NCBI GenBank assembly: GCA_011032825.1
Contig: JAADJZ010000008.1
Location: forward strand, 1,364,001 to 1,428,000
DNA from: Massariosphaeria phaeospora
Taxonomy: Eukaryota > Ascomycota > Dothideomycetes > Pleosporales
Direction: 5' to 3'
DNA: 64,000 nt
The position numbers and the translations under genes were made by a program. The notes under the pieces were generated by a model that was not told where the DNA came from, ran no database searches, and worked only from the letters and a program-made list of their open reading frames with translations. Every line of letters begins with the position of its first letter. Position 1 is the stretch's first letter. Shown piece after piece: positions 1-11,192 of this stretch.

Positions 1-178
1 AAATAAAAAACCTACGTACGTTGTGCTTGCATTTAATTTAAAATATTTTTTTGTATTTTTTTTGCACGTTTGCGCGTTATGCCTAGTTCTGCTACAGTTT
101 CTACAGCGCCGTAGAGCTAGTTAAGCTAGTTTTTAATTACTACTACTACAAGCTTTTTTAGATTACTAAAGCGCTGCA
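1..178 (-). mobile_element. pogo type B element (B0), transposase C-terminal fragment
   Basis: Read on the minus strand this encodes the transposase C-terminus, including a CCHC-like knuckle (CRNCSRTRHNAQTC), matching the C-termini of B1, B2 and B3 in this window. The element is cut at 178 by the insertion of gypsy Gy1a and resumes at 9493; the 5-bp duplication CTGCA (174-178 and 9493-9497) joins the halves. The outer TIR lies beyond position 1. The knuckle cysteines and histidine are unusually well preserved here. Confidence 0.85.
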
Positions 179-399
179 TGTAAAGCTAGGTAACTTTACG
201 TATTTGTTTTTTTTCTATTAATAGCTACTGTAGGCTATAACGAGCTAGACTAGTTTCTTGCAAAGCTTTTAAAAGTACCTCGCACCGAATTGCTGCCAAA
301 ACAGCGATTCATTTCTTTTACACGAATATACTATCTTTATTACTATACTATTAATCTATTTTAAGTGTTATTAAACTTACAATTAAACGCAGTCTTACA
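179..399 (+). repeat. 5' LTR of Gy1a (221 bp)
   Basis: It aligns without gaps to 9272-9492. By eye there are about 16 differences, all but one of them transitions, so most divergence is RIP-like rather than neutral. It starts TG and ends CA, and the target duplication CTGCA lies just outside. Confidence 0.95.
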
Positions 400-568
400 T
401 TCAAATCGCTTTATTAAAATACTTTCAATAAATCGATTACCTTGTCTACAATGTTTAATCTATTTAACAATTAAGCTACGTTGCTTTTAAAACACCTATA
501 TAAGAGTTCTATTGTGCAACTAATTACTCTCTAACTTCTAGTCGTAGATAAAACCAAATAGAATAAAA

Positions 569-1760
569 ATGCTAATAAAGAAGTTTAGATTAGTAATAGT
601 GCTAACGTTTTAAAGCGTAGTTGCGCTTCTAGCGTTGAACTAAGCTAGAATAACCTAGTTCGCTTTAAAAGAAATCCCAACACTTTACTTTTAAACAATA
701 AGAATAACAACGAACTTTTCTACGAAGCAAGCTTTCGACAAGCTAAAAACTTAGTAGCAGAATAAGCAAAACTGTACAGAACTTATTCGCTTTAAAGCGT
801 TAAAGGCTCTATACTAAGACGAAAACAAAACAGCGCTTGCTAAAGCTATTAGGCAACTAGTTGTGCTAGCACTCGCTTAGACTATTTCTAACTAGGTTAA
901 TTTGCCTCGCTCTAAGCTACTGCACTGCTATTTAAAAAAGAATTGCGCAAACTACAACTAATAGGTTCGCGATTGCAAAAGCTACTACACAAAAAGCTTC
1001 GACTTCTTTAGCAAATTTTAAAAAGTTTTTTTTAAGTTAACGTATGTTACTAAAAACTTTTGTACGCTCTAAAAAACCTATAAGATTTATAAAAAAATGC
1101 GATTCTTTTTATAGTCCTCTACTTAGGCATTGCTTAAAAAACAAATGTTAAGTACTCTAGGCACTTTTAAAAAACGTAAGTAGTAAGTATACAATTCTAT
1201 TAAAGCTTTACGTTAAAAGCTATTTTAAACTTTTTCTAACTTACTTCTACTTTTTCAACTTTTTTAGACTAAGATTGACTAAACAAGCTTATTTAGCATA
1301 GCAGCGAACTTTACCGCGGCACTTCTCGAAAAAGTAAAAAAGCAACTACGTTACTTTCTGCTGCAGAGTTGCACTACTTTCTACTAAGTAAAGCAAAAAG
1401 CTAATTAGATTTATCGTAACCTCTAACAGAATAGCAAGATTTAAAAGAAAACTAAGAAAAACAAGAAGCGAGCCGCGTCGCTAATAGAACATGAATTAAC
1501 TTATTTTAATGCCAAACGGCACAAAAAGAAACGCAACGCTCGCTTTAAGCCTAAGAAAAGTAATAACAAAAAAAACAAAAGCTTTAACGAGCTAGTTTGC
1601 TACGCATGTAACAAACTAGGCTATTTTGTTTTTACTTACTCTAACAAAGCAAAGAAAAACGCCTACTTCGAGAAAAAAAAAGAAAAAAGAAAAGGCTTAA
1701 AGAATTAGCTTTTTACTTTGTAGCCTATATTAACTTGTTATAGTTAAAGAAAGTAGGCAC
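569..1760 (+). pseudogene. gag: gag relic of Gy1a
   Basis: The frame starts at an ATG at 569 and encodes a gypsy-type capsid region with many in-frame TAA/TAG codons. Near the C-terminus (about 1597-1640) is a zinc knuckle read as CYACNKLGYFVFTY. The expected His and last Cys are Tyr, as C-to-T and G-to-A changes would produce. A lysine/arginine-rich stretch precedes the knuckle, as usual for nucleocapsid. It would package element RNA. The homologous Gy1b region (38723-39920) has the same knuckle with Ser restored (KLGYFVSTY). Confidence 0.8.
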
Positions 1761-1770
1761 TTTTTGTAAA

Positions 1771-2085
1771 ATGCTAACAAGCAAGAACTCAACGTTTCTT
1801 ACTGCGTTAGCAAAGATTAAAAGTTTAAAAAACTTAAAAGCAATTGTAAATAGTAGAGCTTATTTTAATGTTCTTTTAGCTGTCGTAGCGAAAGAACAGA
1901 ATCTAGTACTTAAACTAATTTCTAATATTTTCTTTATATTGCTAAGTAAATTGAGTTACACTATCTATAGTTGTACTGTAGCAAAAGTTTGCATTATAGA
2001 TTCTAGAAGCAAAGTACAAACCTATAAAATCTTCTTCGTAGTAGCTAATTTTAAAAAGCTTTCGATGTATCTTAGACTTCTTTAG
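1771..2085 (+). pseudogene. aspartic protease segment of Gy1a pol
   Basis: This is a stop-free 104-residue stretch from an ATG. The retroviral-type protease active site appears as AIVNSRAYFNVL, where D-S-G-A is expected; Asp to Asn and Gly to Arg are both G-to-A changes, so the enzyme is dead. The Gy1b homologue retains the Asp (AIIDSRAYFNIL). Downstream, KKLSMYLRLL corresponds to the conserved hydrophobic ILGLPWL-type strand. The protease would process the Gag-Pol polyprotein. The open stretch survives by chance within a disrupted pol. Confidence 0.85.
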
Positions 2086-2439
2086 ATAGATTAGTTTTAG
2101 CCGAAGTTAAACTATTTGCGTCGCTGCATGCTCTTTAGAAGCATAAAAGACCTAAATAGACTAAACTATGCCAAAGTAGCTATAAAAAACGCAGCAAAGT
2201 TTGTTTAAACTTTGAATAGTTCTAATGCAAAGCTTTATGTCTATTTAATTAGTGCACTCTCTAAAGCAAGCGACTAAAAAAAGCAAAGCTCTAGTTTGCA
2301 ACTTAAATATTAGAAGTACTAAAACGTAGCGAGCTCTAATAGCTCGTTAGTAATAGCGTCTTATAAAAAGCAGAATCTCGCGATTAAACTTTAGCTTAGT
2401 ACAACTTTTTTGCATCAACCTTTGTACAACATGTTAACA

Positions 2440-3657
2440 GCAAAATTAAAGTATCTTTGCAAATACGTAAACGAGTACTTTAATAAAAAATAAATAAAGC
2501 GCTTAAAGTTTTTAGCTAGTGCGCTAATTCTTTTCGCGAAGAAAAAAAATAGCACTTTAAAACTTTGCGTTGACTATTGAGGCTTTAACAAAATTACAAT
2601 TAAGAATTGTTATTTTTTACTCTTTATTGCAGAGTTCTTAGAGAGGTTAGCTAAGGCGAAAGTTTATACTAAGCTTAACATTCGTAAAGCCTATTACAAA
2701 ATCTAGATTAAAAAAAGAAACAAATAGAAAAAAGCTTTTAGGACTTGATATAGTTATTTTGAGTACTTTGTTATGCTATTTAGTTTTACAAATGCTTCTG
2801 CAGCATTTTAAACCTACATTAACCAAGCTTTCGCTAGGCTAGTTAACGTAACCTGCATTATGTACTTTAACAACATTCTAGTGTTTTCTAACACAGAAAA
2901 AGCCTATGTAAGCTAAGTTAAAAAAGTTTTTTAACGTTTGCGTAAAGCAAAGCTATACTTAAAGCTTAGTAAGTGCGAGTAGCACATACGGCAAACAAAG
3001 TACCTAGGTTACATTGTATGCCTAGAAGAAGTTAAAATAAACTTAGAACAGATTAGAACGATCTAGAAGTAGCTAATGCTAAATACGGTTTGAAATATTC
3101 GAGTATTTATAAGCTTTATGAACTATTATTAGCGCTTTATCGCTAAGTTCTCTAAGCTTGCTCTACTATTAACTAAACTAACTTAAAAGAAGCTAGAAGC
3201 GGCCCGAAGCAGGCACGCTCAAAGAAAAAAAAAAAGCTAGCAAATTAATCTTGAAACTAAAGCTAAGAAAGCGTTTAGAAAACTCAAGAGTGCTTTTCTC
3301 GATGTTTTTATTCTAGTTTATTATAAAGCAGAATAGCTTATAAAGCTCAAAACTAACGCTTCTAAAAGCGCTATTAGTAGAATTCTAAGCTAGAAAGTTT
3401 CTAACGGTAAAAACAGCAAAAAAAGTGCGCATTAGCGCTTAATTAGTTTCTTCTCGCAAAAAATAAACAAAGCGAAGTACAATTACAATACTTATAATAA
3501 AAAGTTGTTAGCAATTAACAAAAGTCTGTTACACTTTTACTATTTTTTTTTAAGTATCCCGTTTAATCTCTATACAAACTACAATAACCTACGATAGTTT
3601 ATAAAAACGAAAACTCTAAATTATTATTAAGTTTGCGCTTACAAAAGGTTAACAGAG
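2440..3657 (+). pseudogene. pol: reverse transcriptase and RNase H of Gy1a, interrupted
   Basis: The reading shows ALKLCVDY at the start of the RT fingers, YTKLNIRKAYYKI (gypsy consensus KLDIRKAYY-type), a VMLFSFTNASAAF segment (PFGLTNAPA-type), and MYFNNILVFS where the catalytic YxDD is now Y-F-N-N. Both catalytic aspartates became asparagine by G-to-A. The connection, with KCE and YLGYIV, and the RNase H part follow up to about 3650. Pogo A1 was inserted at TA 3658-3659. The reading resumes at 5523. Stops are TAA/TAG throughout. Confidence 0.9.
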
Positions 3658-3659
3658 TA

Positions 3660-5520
3660 ACGTACTTTACGAGTAGTCGGGCTACACGAGTTCGCAGGAC
3701 ACTTTTGCCAAGCTTCTACCAACTCTACCTATGTACACAATGCTTCAACAACAACACTAGATAGAACTTTCTAATAAACGTTAGATACAAACTGCTTTTT
3801 AAGCTTTTAAACAAAACGCGACACTTTCTTTGCAACGCGCTGCAGCTATCTATAACGTCTCTCGAACAACACTAAGCTATTAACGCGCTAGACGACTTTC
3901 ACAAGCAGATTATAGGCCTAAATTAATGAATCTAACAAAGACTAAGAAGAGCGTAGTTGTTGAGTATATACTTGAGCTTATATCGCGCGGATTTCTCTCT
4001 AGGCTCGCAGCTGTAGCTGATATAGCCAATTCCTTGCGCGCAAAGCGCAATCTAGGCTAGGTTAGCTTAAACTAGCCTAGTACGTAAGTTATGCACCGCC
4101 TTAAGTTTACAATAAAGTTTAATCGCAAGTACAATTACAAAAAAGCGCTCTGCGAGAATTCTAAAGTTATTTAGAGCTAGTTTCGCCTAGTAGCTAACAT
4201 AAAAGCTAAGTACGGTATTTAGAATGTAGACACGTACAACTTTGACAAGACAGGCTTTATAATAGGCTAGATATTAACTAGAGCAGTTGTTACAGCTTTA
4301 GAGAAACAAGAACGGCTAAAGGCAATACAGCAAGGCAATAGAAAGTAAACAACAGTTATCTAAAGCATCAACGCGACAAGGTAAGCTATTCTACTCTTTA
4401 TTATCTTTAAGAGCTGATACTACCTCTTTGCCTAGTATAAAGAGGAGTATCTGCTCTAGAACTAAGTTATTGCAGTCTCTAAAAAAAGCTAGACAACAAA
4501 TAAGCTTAAGCTGCAGTAGTTAAAGCACTTTAATAAGCATACAAAGAAAAAGGTAGTTGGCAGCTACTAACTACTCGCAATTGACGGCTATAAGAGCTAT
4601 AACTCGCTCGCATTCTAGCAATACTGCAAGGAGAACAAGATTATTACTATTTGCATGCTTCTGCACTTATCGCATCTTTTGCAGCTTTTTAATGTAGGTT
4701 GTTTTGCTTCTCTAAAGAAAGCGTACAGGCGCTAAGCCGAAAATCTTATGCGCAACTAGATTACCTACATTACAAAACTTAAGTTCCTACTATGCTTTAT
4801 ACGCGCCTATAATGCAGCAATTACTTTTAGTAATATCCAAGAAAAGTTTCGAGGCGCTGGATTGGTTTTATTTAACCTAGAACAGGTTATAACAGCTCTT
4901 GACGTCTAGCTACGTACTCTATTACTACTACTCTCTAGCAATAAGCTCTAGCAGTCGCAAACTCTAAGCAATACCTTTGAATTAGAGTCGCAATTGACGC
5001 TTGTAAAAGCAAGAATTTAGAGGCATATAGATAGCTCGCTAACTTTTATAGTAGAGGCTTTTAAGAAGGTCTCAAAGGAAGCAGCTATTATCGCGCACAA
5101 GCTAGTGTTAGCGCAACGAAAGATAGCTAAGCTGAAAGTAGCAAATAAAGCTGCTACGCGACGTAAATTGCATAAAAGAAAGCGGGTTTAGGTAGAAAGA
5201 ACTTTGACAGTTGAGAATAAAGCTCGTCTAACTGCTCTAAAAGAGTTTGAAGCGCGTAGTAATAAAAAGAAGCTAAAGACGCAAGTGCGCGCTAGAGCAG
5301 GTGAACTATCTCAAAGGCAGTGTAGACGGTGCAATTAAACTAGGCATAACGCGCGTACGTGTAAGCAAGCAGCAGAAGTAGACTCTAAATAATATCTTAA
5401 GTTAAATTGCTCTATATAGAGCTAAAATAAGCTGTTTTGCGCTAGAATAGAGTGGTTTTGGTAGGGGCTTGGCAAAAGTGTCTCGCGAACTCGTGTAGCT
5501 CGACTACTCGTAAAGTACGT
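3660..5520 (+). mobile_element. pogo/Fot1-like DNA transposon A1
   Basis: The 1861-bp element inserted at a TA dinucleotide (3658-3659 and 5521-5522) in the RNase H region of Gy1a. Its terminal inverted repeats are about 63 bp, begin ACGTACTTTACGAGTAGTCG and end near TGCCAAGC..CTACCAA. Within each TIR a motif beginning ACGAGT occurs twice. A1 is less degraded than A2 and A3 and differs from them in the first TIR repeat unit. Confidence 0.95.
3740..5392 (+). pseudogene. pogo/Fot1-type transposase of A1
   Basis: The frame runs from ATG 3740 to TAA 5390-5392 without frameshift, 550 codons plus stop, close to Fot1-family length. The N-terminal helix-turn-helix part contains QRAAAIYNVSRTTLS. The DDE part shows NFDKTGFIIG (first Asp retained), LLAIDGYKSYNSLAF (second Asp retained, of the DGHGSH type) and LSHLLQLFNVGCFASLK (HTSHLLQPLDVG.F.PLK type). 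The C-terminus has a CCHC knuckle CRRCN-TRHNARTC. Some 30 in-frame TAA/TAG codons sit where Gln or Trp would be. It would cut and paste the element at TA sites. Confidence 0.9.
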
Positions 5521-5522
5521 TA

Positions 5523-7250
5523 CAACTTCGTTATAATTTATCAACCTAAAAAGACAAATCTAGCTAATAGCTTCTTTTGACGACTAGACTACATGAAAAA
5601 AGCCTATGCTTCTGCGCAGAAAAGCAATAAAATCTACGTAGATTTATTACGAGCTTTAATAACTTGTAGTGTTTATAGTAAGCCCGCTCTAGTAGCAGCA
5701 ATTACAAAATCAGCTAGCTAACTTGCAAAAAAACTAAGCCTGCTAACTTTTTTAAAGAAAATAAAAGCCTTAGACTTAAAAATGCATATTGAAGAAAAAC
5801 CAACTTAAGCACTTTAGCTTAGGCTCTTAGAGAATAAAGTTCTTTTAGGTAATCTAGTAAGCAATCTCGCGAACTTTTTAAACTTAAACTTAAACTTTAA
5901 CTTAGAAAACGAGTCTAGACTAGTAGAGCCTATAGTAGCCTAAAATAAACTAAAACTAGCTATAACAAAGTAGTTAGATAAAATTTACTTTAATACAACA
6001 GAAGAAAAGGCAAAAGCTTTCTAAAAATGTTATAACAGCTTAATAGCTAGCTACTTTAGCGTTAAAAAAACCTTAGAGAAAGTTAAACGCTAATACGAGT
6101 AAAAAAGCATAAAGAAAAACGTTAAGAAGTACTGCAACGACTGTTTAAAGTGTTGCAAATTAGTAGCAGCTAGACATAGCTTTTACAAACTTTTTATACT
6201 TTTGCTAGCTTTTAATAGCCCGTAGTGTAATGTTACAATAGACTTTATTACAAAACTTTTACTATTAAAGTATATAAAGCAAGTATACAACTCTATTCTT
6301 GTTGTAGTAAACTGCTTAACTAAAATAGCCTACTATATTCTAGCTCGCGCTAACTAGATAGCAAAGAACTTTGCAATAGTTTAAATAAAAGAAATTGTAA
6401 AACTTTACAGCGTCTCGAAGAACGTTATTTTAAACTAAAGTTTTATTATAAACTCAAAGTTCTAGAACAGCTTCTGCTACTATTTTAGCTTAATAAGCGT
6501 TCTCTCTTCTGCTTATTACTCTCAAACAAATAGTTAAACCAAAAAACAGAATTAAACGTTGAAATAGTACTTTCGATGTTACTGTTGCTTTGAATAAGAC
6601 AATTAGACTGTGTAGCTGCTAGTAGCGAAGTTCGCGTACAACAATAGCTAATACGCAACTACAAAAATTACTTTTTTTGTAGCGTACTACAAAGCGTTTC
6701 TAAAAGCTTTAGATTAGCTTAAAATGCTTTTTAGTAACAAACAGTTGTTTATAGAAACAAGCATAGCAGTTTACATAATTGCTCTTTAAGCTAAATGCTA
6801 GCGCAAAATTAAAGCTGCAAACGCTTATTAAAAGAAGTATTTTAACAAGCGTAGAAAGTACATCTTGCTAAAGCAAAGTAACTAGGTGCTAATTTCAAAC
6901 TGCTACATAAAATCTACTAGGCTAAAAAAAAAGCTTAACTAGAAGTACGTAGAGCTAGGCACTATTGTAAACTAAATTAGCACTAACGCGTACTAAGTAG
7001 ACTTTTTTAAACTAAAAAGTGTTTATCTAGTCTTTTACGTATTCCTGTTAGAACTTTACAATTAAAAAAAGTTAATACTCTTTTAAAGCAAGCTTTTAGT
7101 AGATACTTTGCGCACTTTTAAAAACAACGTGTACTACGTTAAAAAAGTGCTTAATAAAAAAAAATCTTTAGTTAGCACATAAAAGTACCTCGTTAAATAA
7201 AAAAAATACTTAGACAATAAAAACTTTTAGGAACTTAAGTCAAATATAAG
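5523..7250 (+). pseudogene. pol: integrase and chromodomain of Gy1a pol
   Basis: Downstream of A1 the pol frame continues with the end of RNase H and a linker. The HHCC zinc domain follows, ending KKYCNDCLKCCK at about 6130, with its first His apparently Tyr. The DDE core includes VTIDFITKL near 6240 and a VVNCLTKIAYY segment. Near 7120-7230 the reading YYVKKVLNKKK...KYLVK.KKYLDN matches a chromodomain, which in chromoviruses guides integration to marked heterochromatin. Stops are TAA/TAG. The Gy1b copy (41823-43560) reads the same. Confidence 0.9.
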
Positions 7251-7259
7251 TGCAAATGC

Positions 7260-9271
7260 ACTTAATAATTTTAAAAAAAAAAAAAATATTTGTAGCAAAA
7301 AAAATAAAAGACGCACTCTAGGCAATGTGCTTTTAAAAGAGAAATAATTAACACGTTTTACTTTGCTACTTAACGCATAGTCAGCATTTAAATTTTAAAA
7401 AAATTTGAGATTTTCTAAGTTACGAACTTTTTTGAAAAAAATAATATATTATTTTACTATTGCAAGGCATAGCGTTAAGAGAGCTACTTTGTGCTATTAT
7501 AAGCTAGTGTAGTACACTTTACAGCAAAGAAAAACAAAGTAAGTTTTAAAAATGTATGCATAACTATGCTACTCTTAAGCGAACTGCTTTTACACTAACT
7601 ACTAAGTATTAGCTTTTGTTACGCTAAAATAAAGTTCTAAAGCGCTAACGCCGTGCTCAAAAACTAATTTAAGCAAAAAAACTACTTTTAAAGCTACAAT
7701 AGCTTAAAAAGCTGCAATTTAACGCTAGAAACTACTAAGCTACTTATAACTTTTTAGCTAAAGTTTATAAACTTTGCTGTAAGTAACTTAACTCTCTTTG
7801 TAAGCACACTTTTTTGCACTTTGTTTTTTTTAACTGCACGCTTTGCAGTTGCGTTGGCAAAGTCTGCAAAGAGCTAGGCGCGCTCGCGATTTTTTTTAGC
7901 TACTAAATCAATAACAACGCAAGCTTTTTTAAACTAGAATATGTTAATACGAGTTATAGTAGCCTATAATAGGCTAACATACTTTCTTACGCAAAGTATT
8001 AGCTTGCTTAACGTTCTTTTAAAGCCTCGCTGCTACTAACTAGTTAAACAACTGCTTAAGATACTTCTGCCAAGAAGCAGCAGCTTTAACAGTACAAACG
8101 CAACTATTTAGCTTAACTTTAGCATTAAGATTTTTATTAAGGTTAGTAGATTTATTGTAAAAGTAGAAGTGCGCGCTATAAAAAGCATATTAGCAACTAA
8201 AAACTAAATTAGCGCTTTGCTACACTTTAAGGAGTTATAACACATACTTGTTAAGCGTTTTAAAAACGTTTTTGCAAGTTCTGCTTATTTTTATTATAGC
8301 AAGCTCTACTTTATTGTTAGTATACGCTTTAAACTAGCGAAGAGTTTTAAAAACTTTTTTTTTAGTTTTAGGCGCGCTAAGGAACAGAGGCTTGTAAGCA
8401 AAGTTAAAAACAACTACAAAATAACTTTTGTTGCAAACTCTCTTTAGAGCGAGCACGACTTTTTTTAACTTATTCTAAAGCTCTTTTAGTACTTTATATA
8501 AAATTAGAATAGCTTATAACACTTCTAACTAGTTTAAATACGCACCAAATAGTAGTCTTCGTTTGTATTAAAACACTAGAAGCATTTTAGATACCTATGC
8601 TCTTTGCTTTTGTTGTTTTTAATAATCTACTTTTAGTACAAACGCTTGTTAAAGTTGTTAACAATAAGCATACAGCATTTTACTTAGCCTAAGTAATAGT
8701 ACTTTTTATTACTTTAGAACGCAACGCAACGCGCGCAAAAGTGCACTATAAAGTTGCTATTGTCTAGAATGTCATTGCTAACTCTAGTAATGTTTATGTT
8801 AGCTAGTAAAGAATTAAAGCAGCCAAAGAAAAGCTAACGCGAGCTAATATGCAAAAAAAAAACTAATAGTTACACCGTTAGCTACTAAACACTTTACAAT
8901 AGCCTATTATAACCTAGATCAACTTACTTATCCTAACGTTAACTAATTTTTAAATCCAAGAATTTAGCGAGGTTAATGTAAAAATAAAAGTTAAAAAGAG
9001 CTAGTACGAGCTATAAAAGAACTATAGGCAGCACCTGCCGCTAGGCCGAAAATTCGCTAGATTCTGCTAGTAGTACACTTTACCGCTAGCTTTACTAAGA
9101 AAAACTTTACTACTTTTTTACTTTAACTTTACTTGAGTTCGTACTAGTTCGAGGCATTGGTATAGAGCCCTAAGGAGCTATTCTGCTTTACAATAGCCTA
9201 TAGAAGCCTCTATTAGAGAATTTTAAACAAGATTAGCTTACAAAACGTTCGAGCTCTTAGGAAAAAAATAA
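7260..9271 (+). other. ~2 kb region of Gy1a between chromodomain and 3' LTR
   Basis: No recognised domain was found. The region is present in both Gy1 copies (43570-45964 in Gy1b, there split by MITE M2), so it belongs to the element. On the minus strand a candidate antisense gene may start at ATG 9155-9157 (MPRTSTNSSKVKVKK). A fairly coherent stretch of that strand at about 7740-8250 includes CVVIDLVAKKNRERA and LFADFANATAKRAVKK once TAG/TAA are read through. The plus strand also reads open in places. Which strand is coding cannot be settled by eye. Confidence 0.5.
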
Positions 9272-9492
9272 TGTAAAGCCGAGTAACTTTACGTGTTTTT
9301 TTTTTTTCTATTAATAGCTACTGTAGGCTATAACGGGCTAGACTAGTTTCTTGCAAAGCTTTTAAAAGTACCTCGCATCGAATTGCTGCTAAGACAGCGA
9401 TTCGTTTCTTTTACACGAATATACTATTTTCATTACTATACTATTAATCTATTTTAAGTGTTATTAAACCTACGATTAGACGCAGTTTTACA
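9272..9492 (+). repeat. 3' LTR of Gy1a (221 bp)
   Basis: Same length as the 5' LTR and collinear with it. It is preceded by the purine-rich tract and followed by the target duplication CTGCA at 9493-9497, after which pogo B0 resumes. Confidence 0.95.
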
Positions 9493-11070
9493 CTGCAAAC
9501 GCTTTAGCAGCTACTTGCGCTGTAGTAGTTCTATACTCTATAGTACTACTTTGCTAAATTCGCTTGCGCTTACGCAATTTCTACTTTGTAAACTTTGCTA
9601 ATTGCTTTTCAAGCTCTTTATTGCGAACAGCAAGAAAAGCGTTTTAGTATAGCATAAGTTTACTACTTTTTATAAGCTGCAAAAAGCTAGCTTAAGCTGT
9701 AATAAGTAATTGAAAAAAAAAATTGCGTACTAGCTTTAACTAAGATCTAAACTTGTGCGTATTGCTTAGAGTTTTTAACTGCTACAGCGTTTTTTGGTAT
9801 AAAAGTGCTAGTTAAGTACGCAGCTGCATTTTAAAGCAATTTAACACTACTTGCGCGTTAATAGAAACTATTTTTAACGCTTTAAAAGCTTTGCAGCAGT
9901 TTTTCTTTGTAAATACGTCAAAAAACGCGTTCTTAAAAGCTAAAAGAAAGCTTTTTTTGTTAATATAAAAAACGCGTTAGCGTGCTAAGTTTCTAACGCG
10001 CTAAAAGTACTTGCGCTTTAGTAGCAAAAAGCAAACTACGTTAAGTAGCTAAAAAAATGTGCAACAAGTAAAAAAGCATGCAGAAAGTTAAAATCTTGTT
10101 TTTAAAGTAATAGTTTTTAAAATTCTAAAATTAGTAGCTTTTATAGCTGTCTAGAATAAGCAGCTAGTATACTTCTACTTAGCGCGTTTTTGTATGCGCG
10201 TTAAAGTGCTTTAACTACTTTAAACTTAAAGCGTTGTTTGTTTAGCTATTTTTTAACACTAAAAGCTTTTAATTGCGCAGTATTAAAGCTTTTTTGTACT
10301 ACGCAAAGATGTAGACGCGTTTTTTGTAAATAATAAAAAGCGAAATTGCGTACTTAGCAGCGTACACGCTTTAGATAACTGTAACCTACTCGCAATTGCC
10401 TAGCTAAACAAGCTCTAGCTAAGCACGTTTTTTTGCGCTTGTAACAACTTTTATAGAGCTAATTACGCTTATTTAGAAGCTAGTTTTGTTAAAGTTGTAT
10501 ATATTGTCGTTGTAAACGCTGTACATAGCTTTAGTTTTCTCTACTAGCTTAAACTACGCGCTAATTACTTCTAGATTCTTCTAAAGTATTCTCTACTTAT
10601 TTTTTGCTTAATTAAAAGTTACTTTGAGTTTATCTAAGCGCGTTACAAAGCGCTTAGCTTAGTATTTGCTAACTAGCTTACTACTGCGCACACTTAGTAC
10701 TTTATTAGTTATATCTACTACTTTGCACAGCTAAAGCGCAAATTCTTGCAAATTAAAGTTAAGAATATATTAGACAATTGTTTGCTCTTTAGTTGTAGTA
10801 AGTTTCTGTTAGCTGTTACGTTTTTTAATAATATGCATAATTTTGTTGTATTAATTAGTTAAAGTTAAAAAAAGTATGCTAAATACTTTAGTAGCGCGGT
10901 AAAAGCTTTAAAATTAGCGTGCAGTATAGGCATAAAAAGCAAGCTAAATTCTGCTTTTTTAATTAGATAGCTGCGCGTTTTGTTGTTAAAGCATGTTGCG
11001 TTAATAAAGAAGTTAGTGCTGCTAAGCTTTTTTAGCTAAAGTAATAAGTTAGCTAAGGTAATAGTAGAAT
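9493..11070 (-). mobile_element. pogo type B element (B0), main body
   Basis: This part continues the fragment at 1-178 after the Gy1a insertion. The inner part of the right TIR (about 11030-11070) contains two spaced copies of a TTAGCTAA-containing motif. Its last bases were separated by hAT MITE M1 and reappear as ACGT at 13297-13300, followed by target TA 13301-13302. B0 itself was inserted in an older type-B copy (B4) whose sequence begins at 13303. The TIR sequence matches that of B5 rather than B1 or B2. Confidence 0.85.
9498..10994 (-). pseudogene. pogo type B transposase of B0 (N-terminal and DDE parts)
   Basis: The start is the ATG whose complement is at 10992-10994. The minus-strand reading gives the helix-turn-helix N-terminus, a DDE core and most of the C-terminal half, collinear with B1 (561 codons). 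The last part lies at 178-1 beyond Gy1a. Stops are TAA/TAG. Open stretches visible on the plus strand in this family (for example 37844-38062 and 57028-57246 in B1 and B2) are antisense shadows of this core. Confidence 0.85.
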
Positions 11071-11192
11071 TACGCTAGCGAATAAGTAGAAAGTACTTAT
11101 TGTTGAGTATAAGTTAAGTTAAAGTTGCACAAACTTAAAGTTAAAGTTAGGTTAGAGTAATTAAAGCGTAGGTTAAAGTTAAGTTATAAGTA

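Larger units (their letters stand above)
179..9492 (+). mobile_element. Ty3/gypsy chromovirus-like LTR retrotransposon, copy Gy1a
   Basis: The element has two 221-bp LTRs beginning TGTAAAGC and ending TTACA, flanked by the 5-bp duplication CTGCA. The domain order is gag with zinc knuckle, aspartic protease, reverse transcriptase, RNase H, integrase, chromodomain, which is the order of fungal chromoviruses. A ~2 kb region of unclear function separates the chromodomain from the 3' LTR. A purine tract (AGGAAAAAAATAA) precedes the 3' LTR and is a good polypurine-tract candidate. Every frame is interrupted by TAA/TAG. Pogo element A1 is inserted in the RNase H region at 3660-5520. A second copy, Gy1b, lies at 36491-46185. 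Confidence 0.95.
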
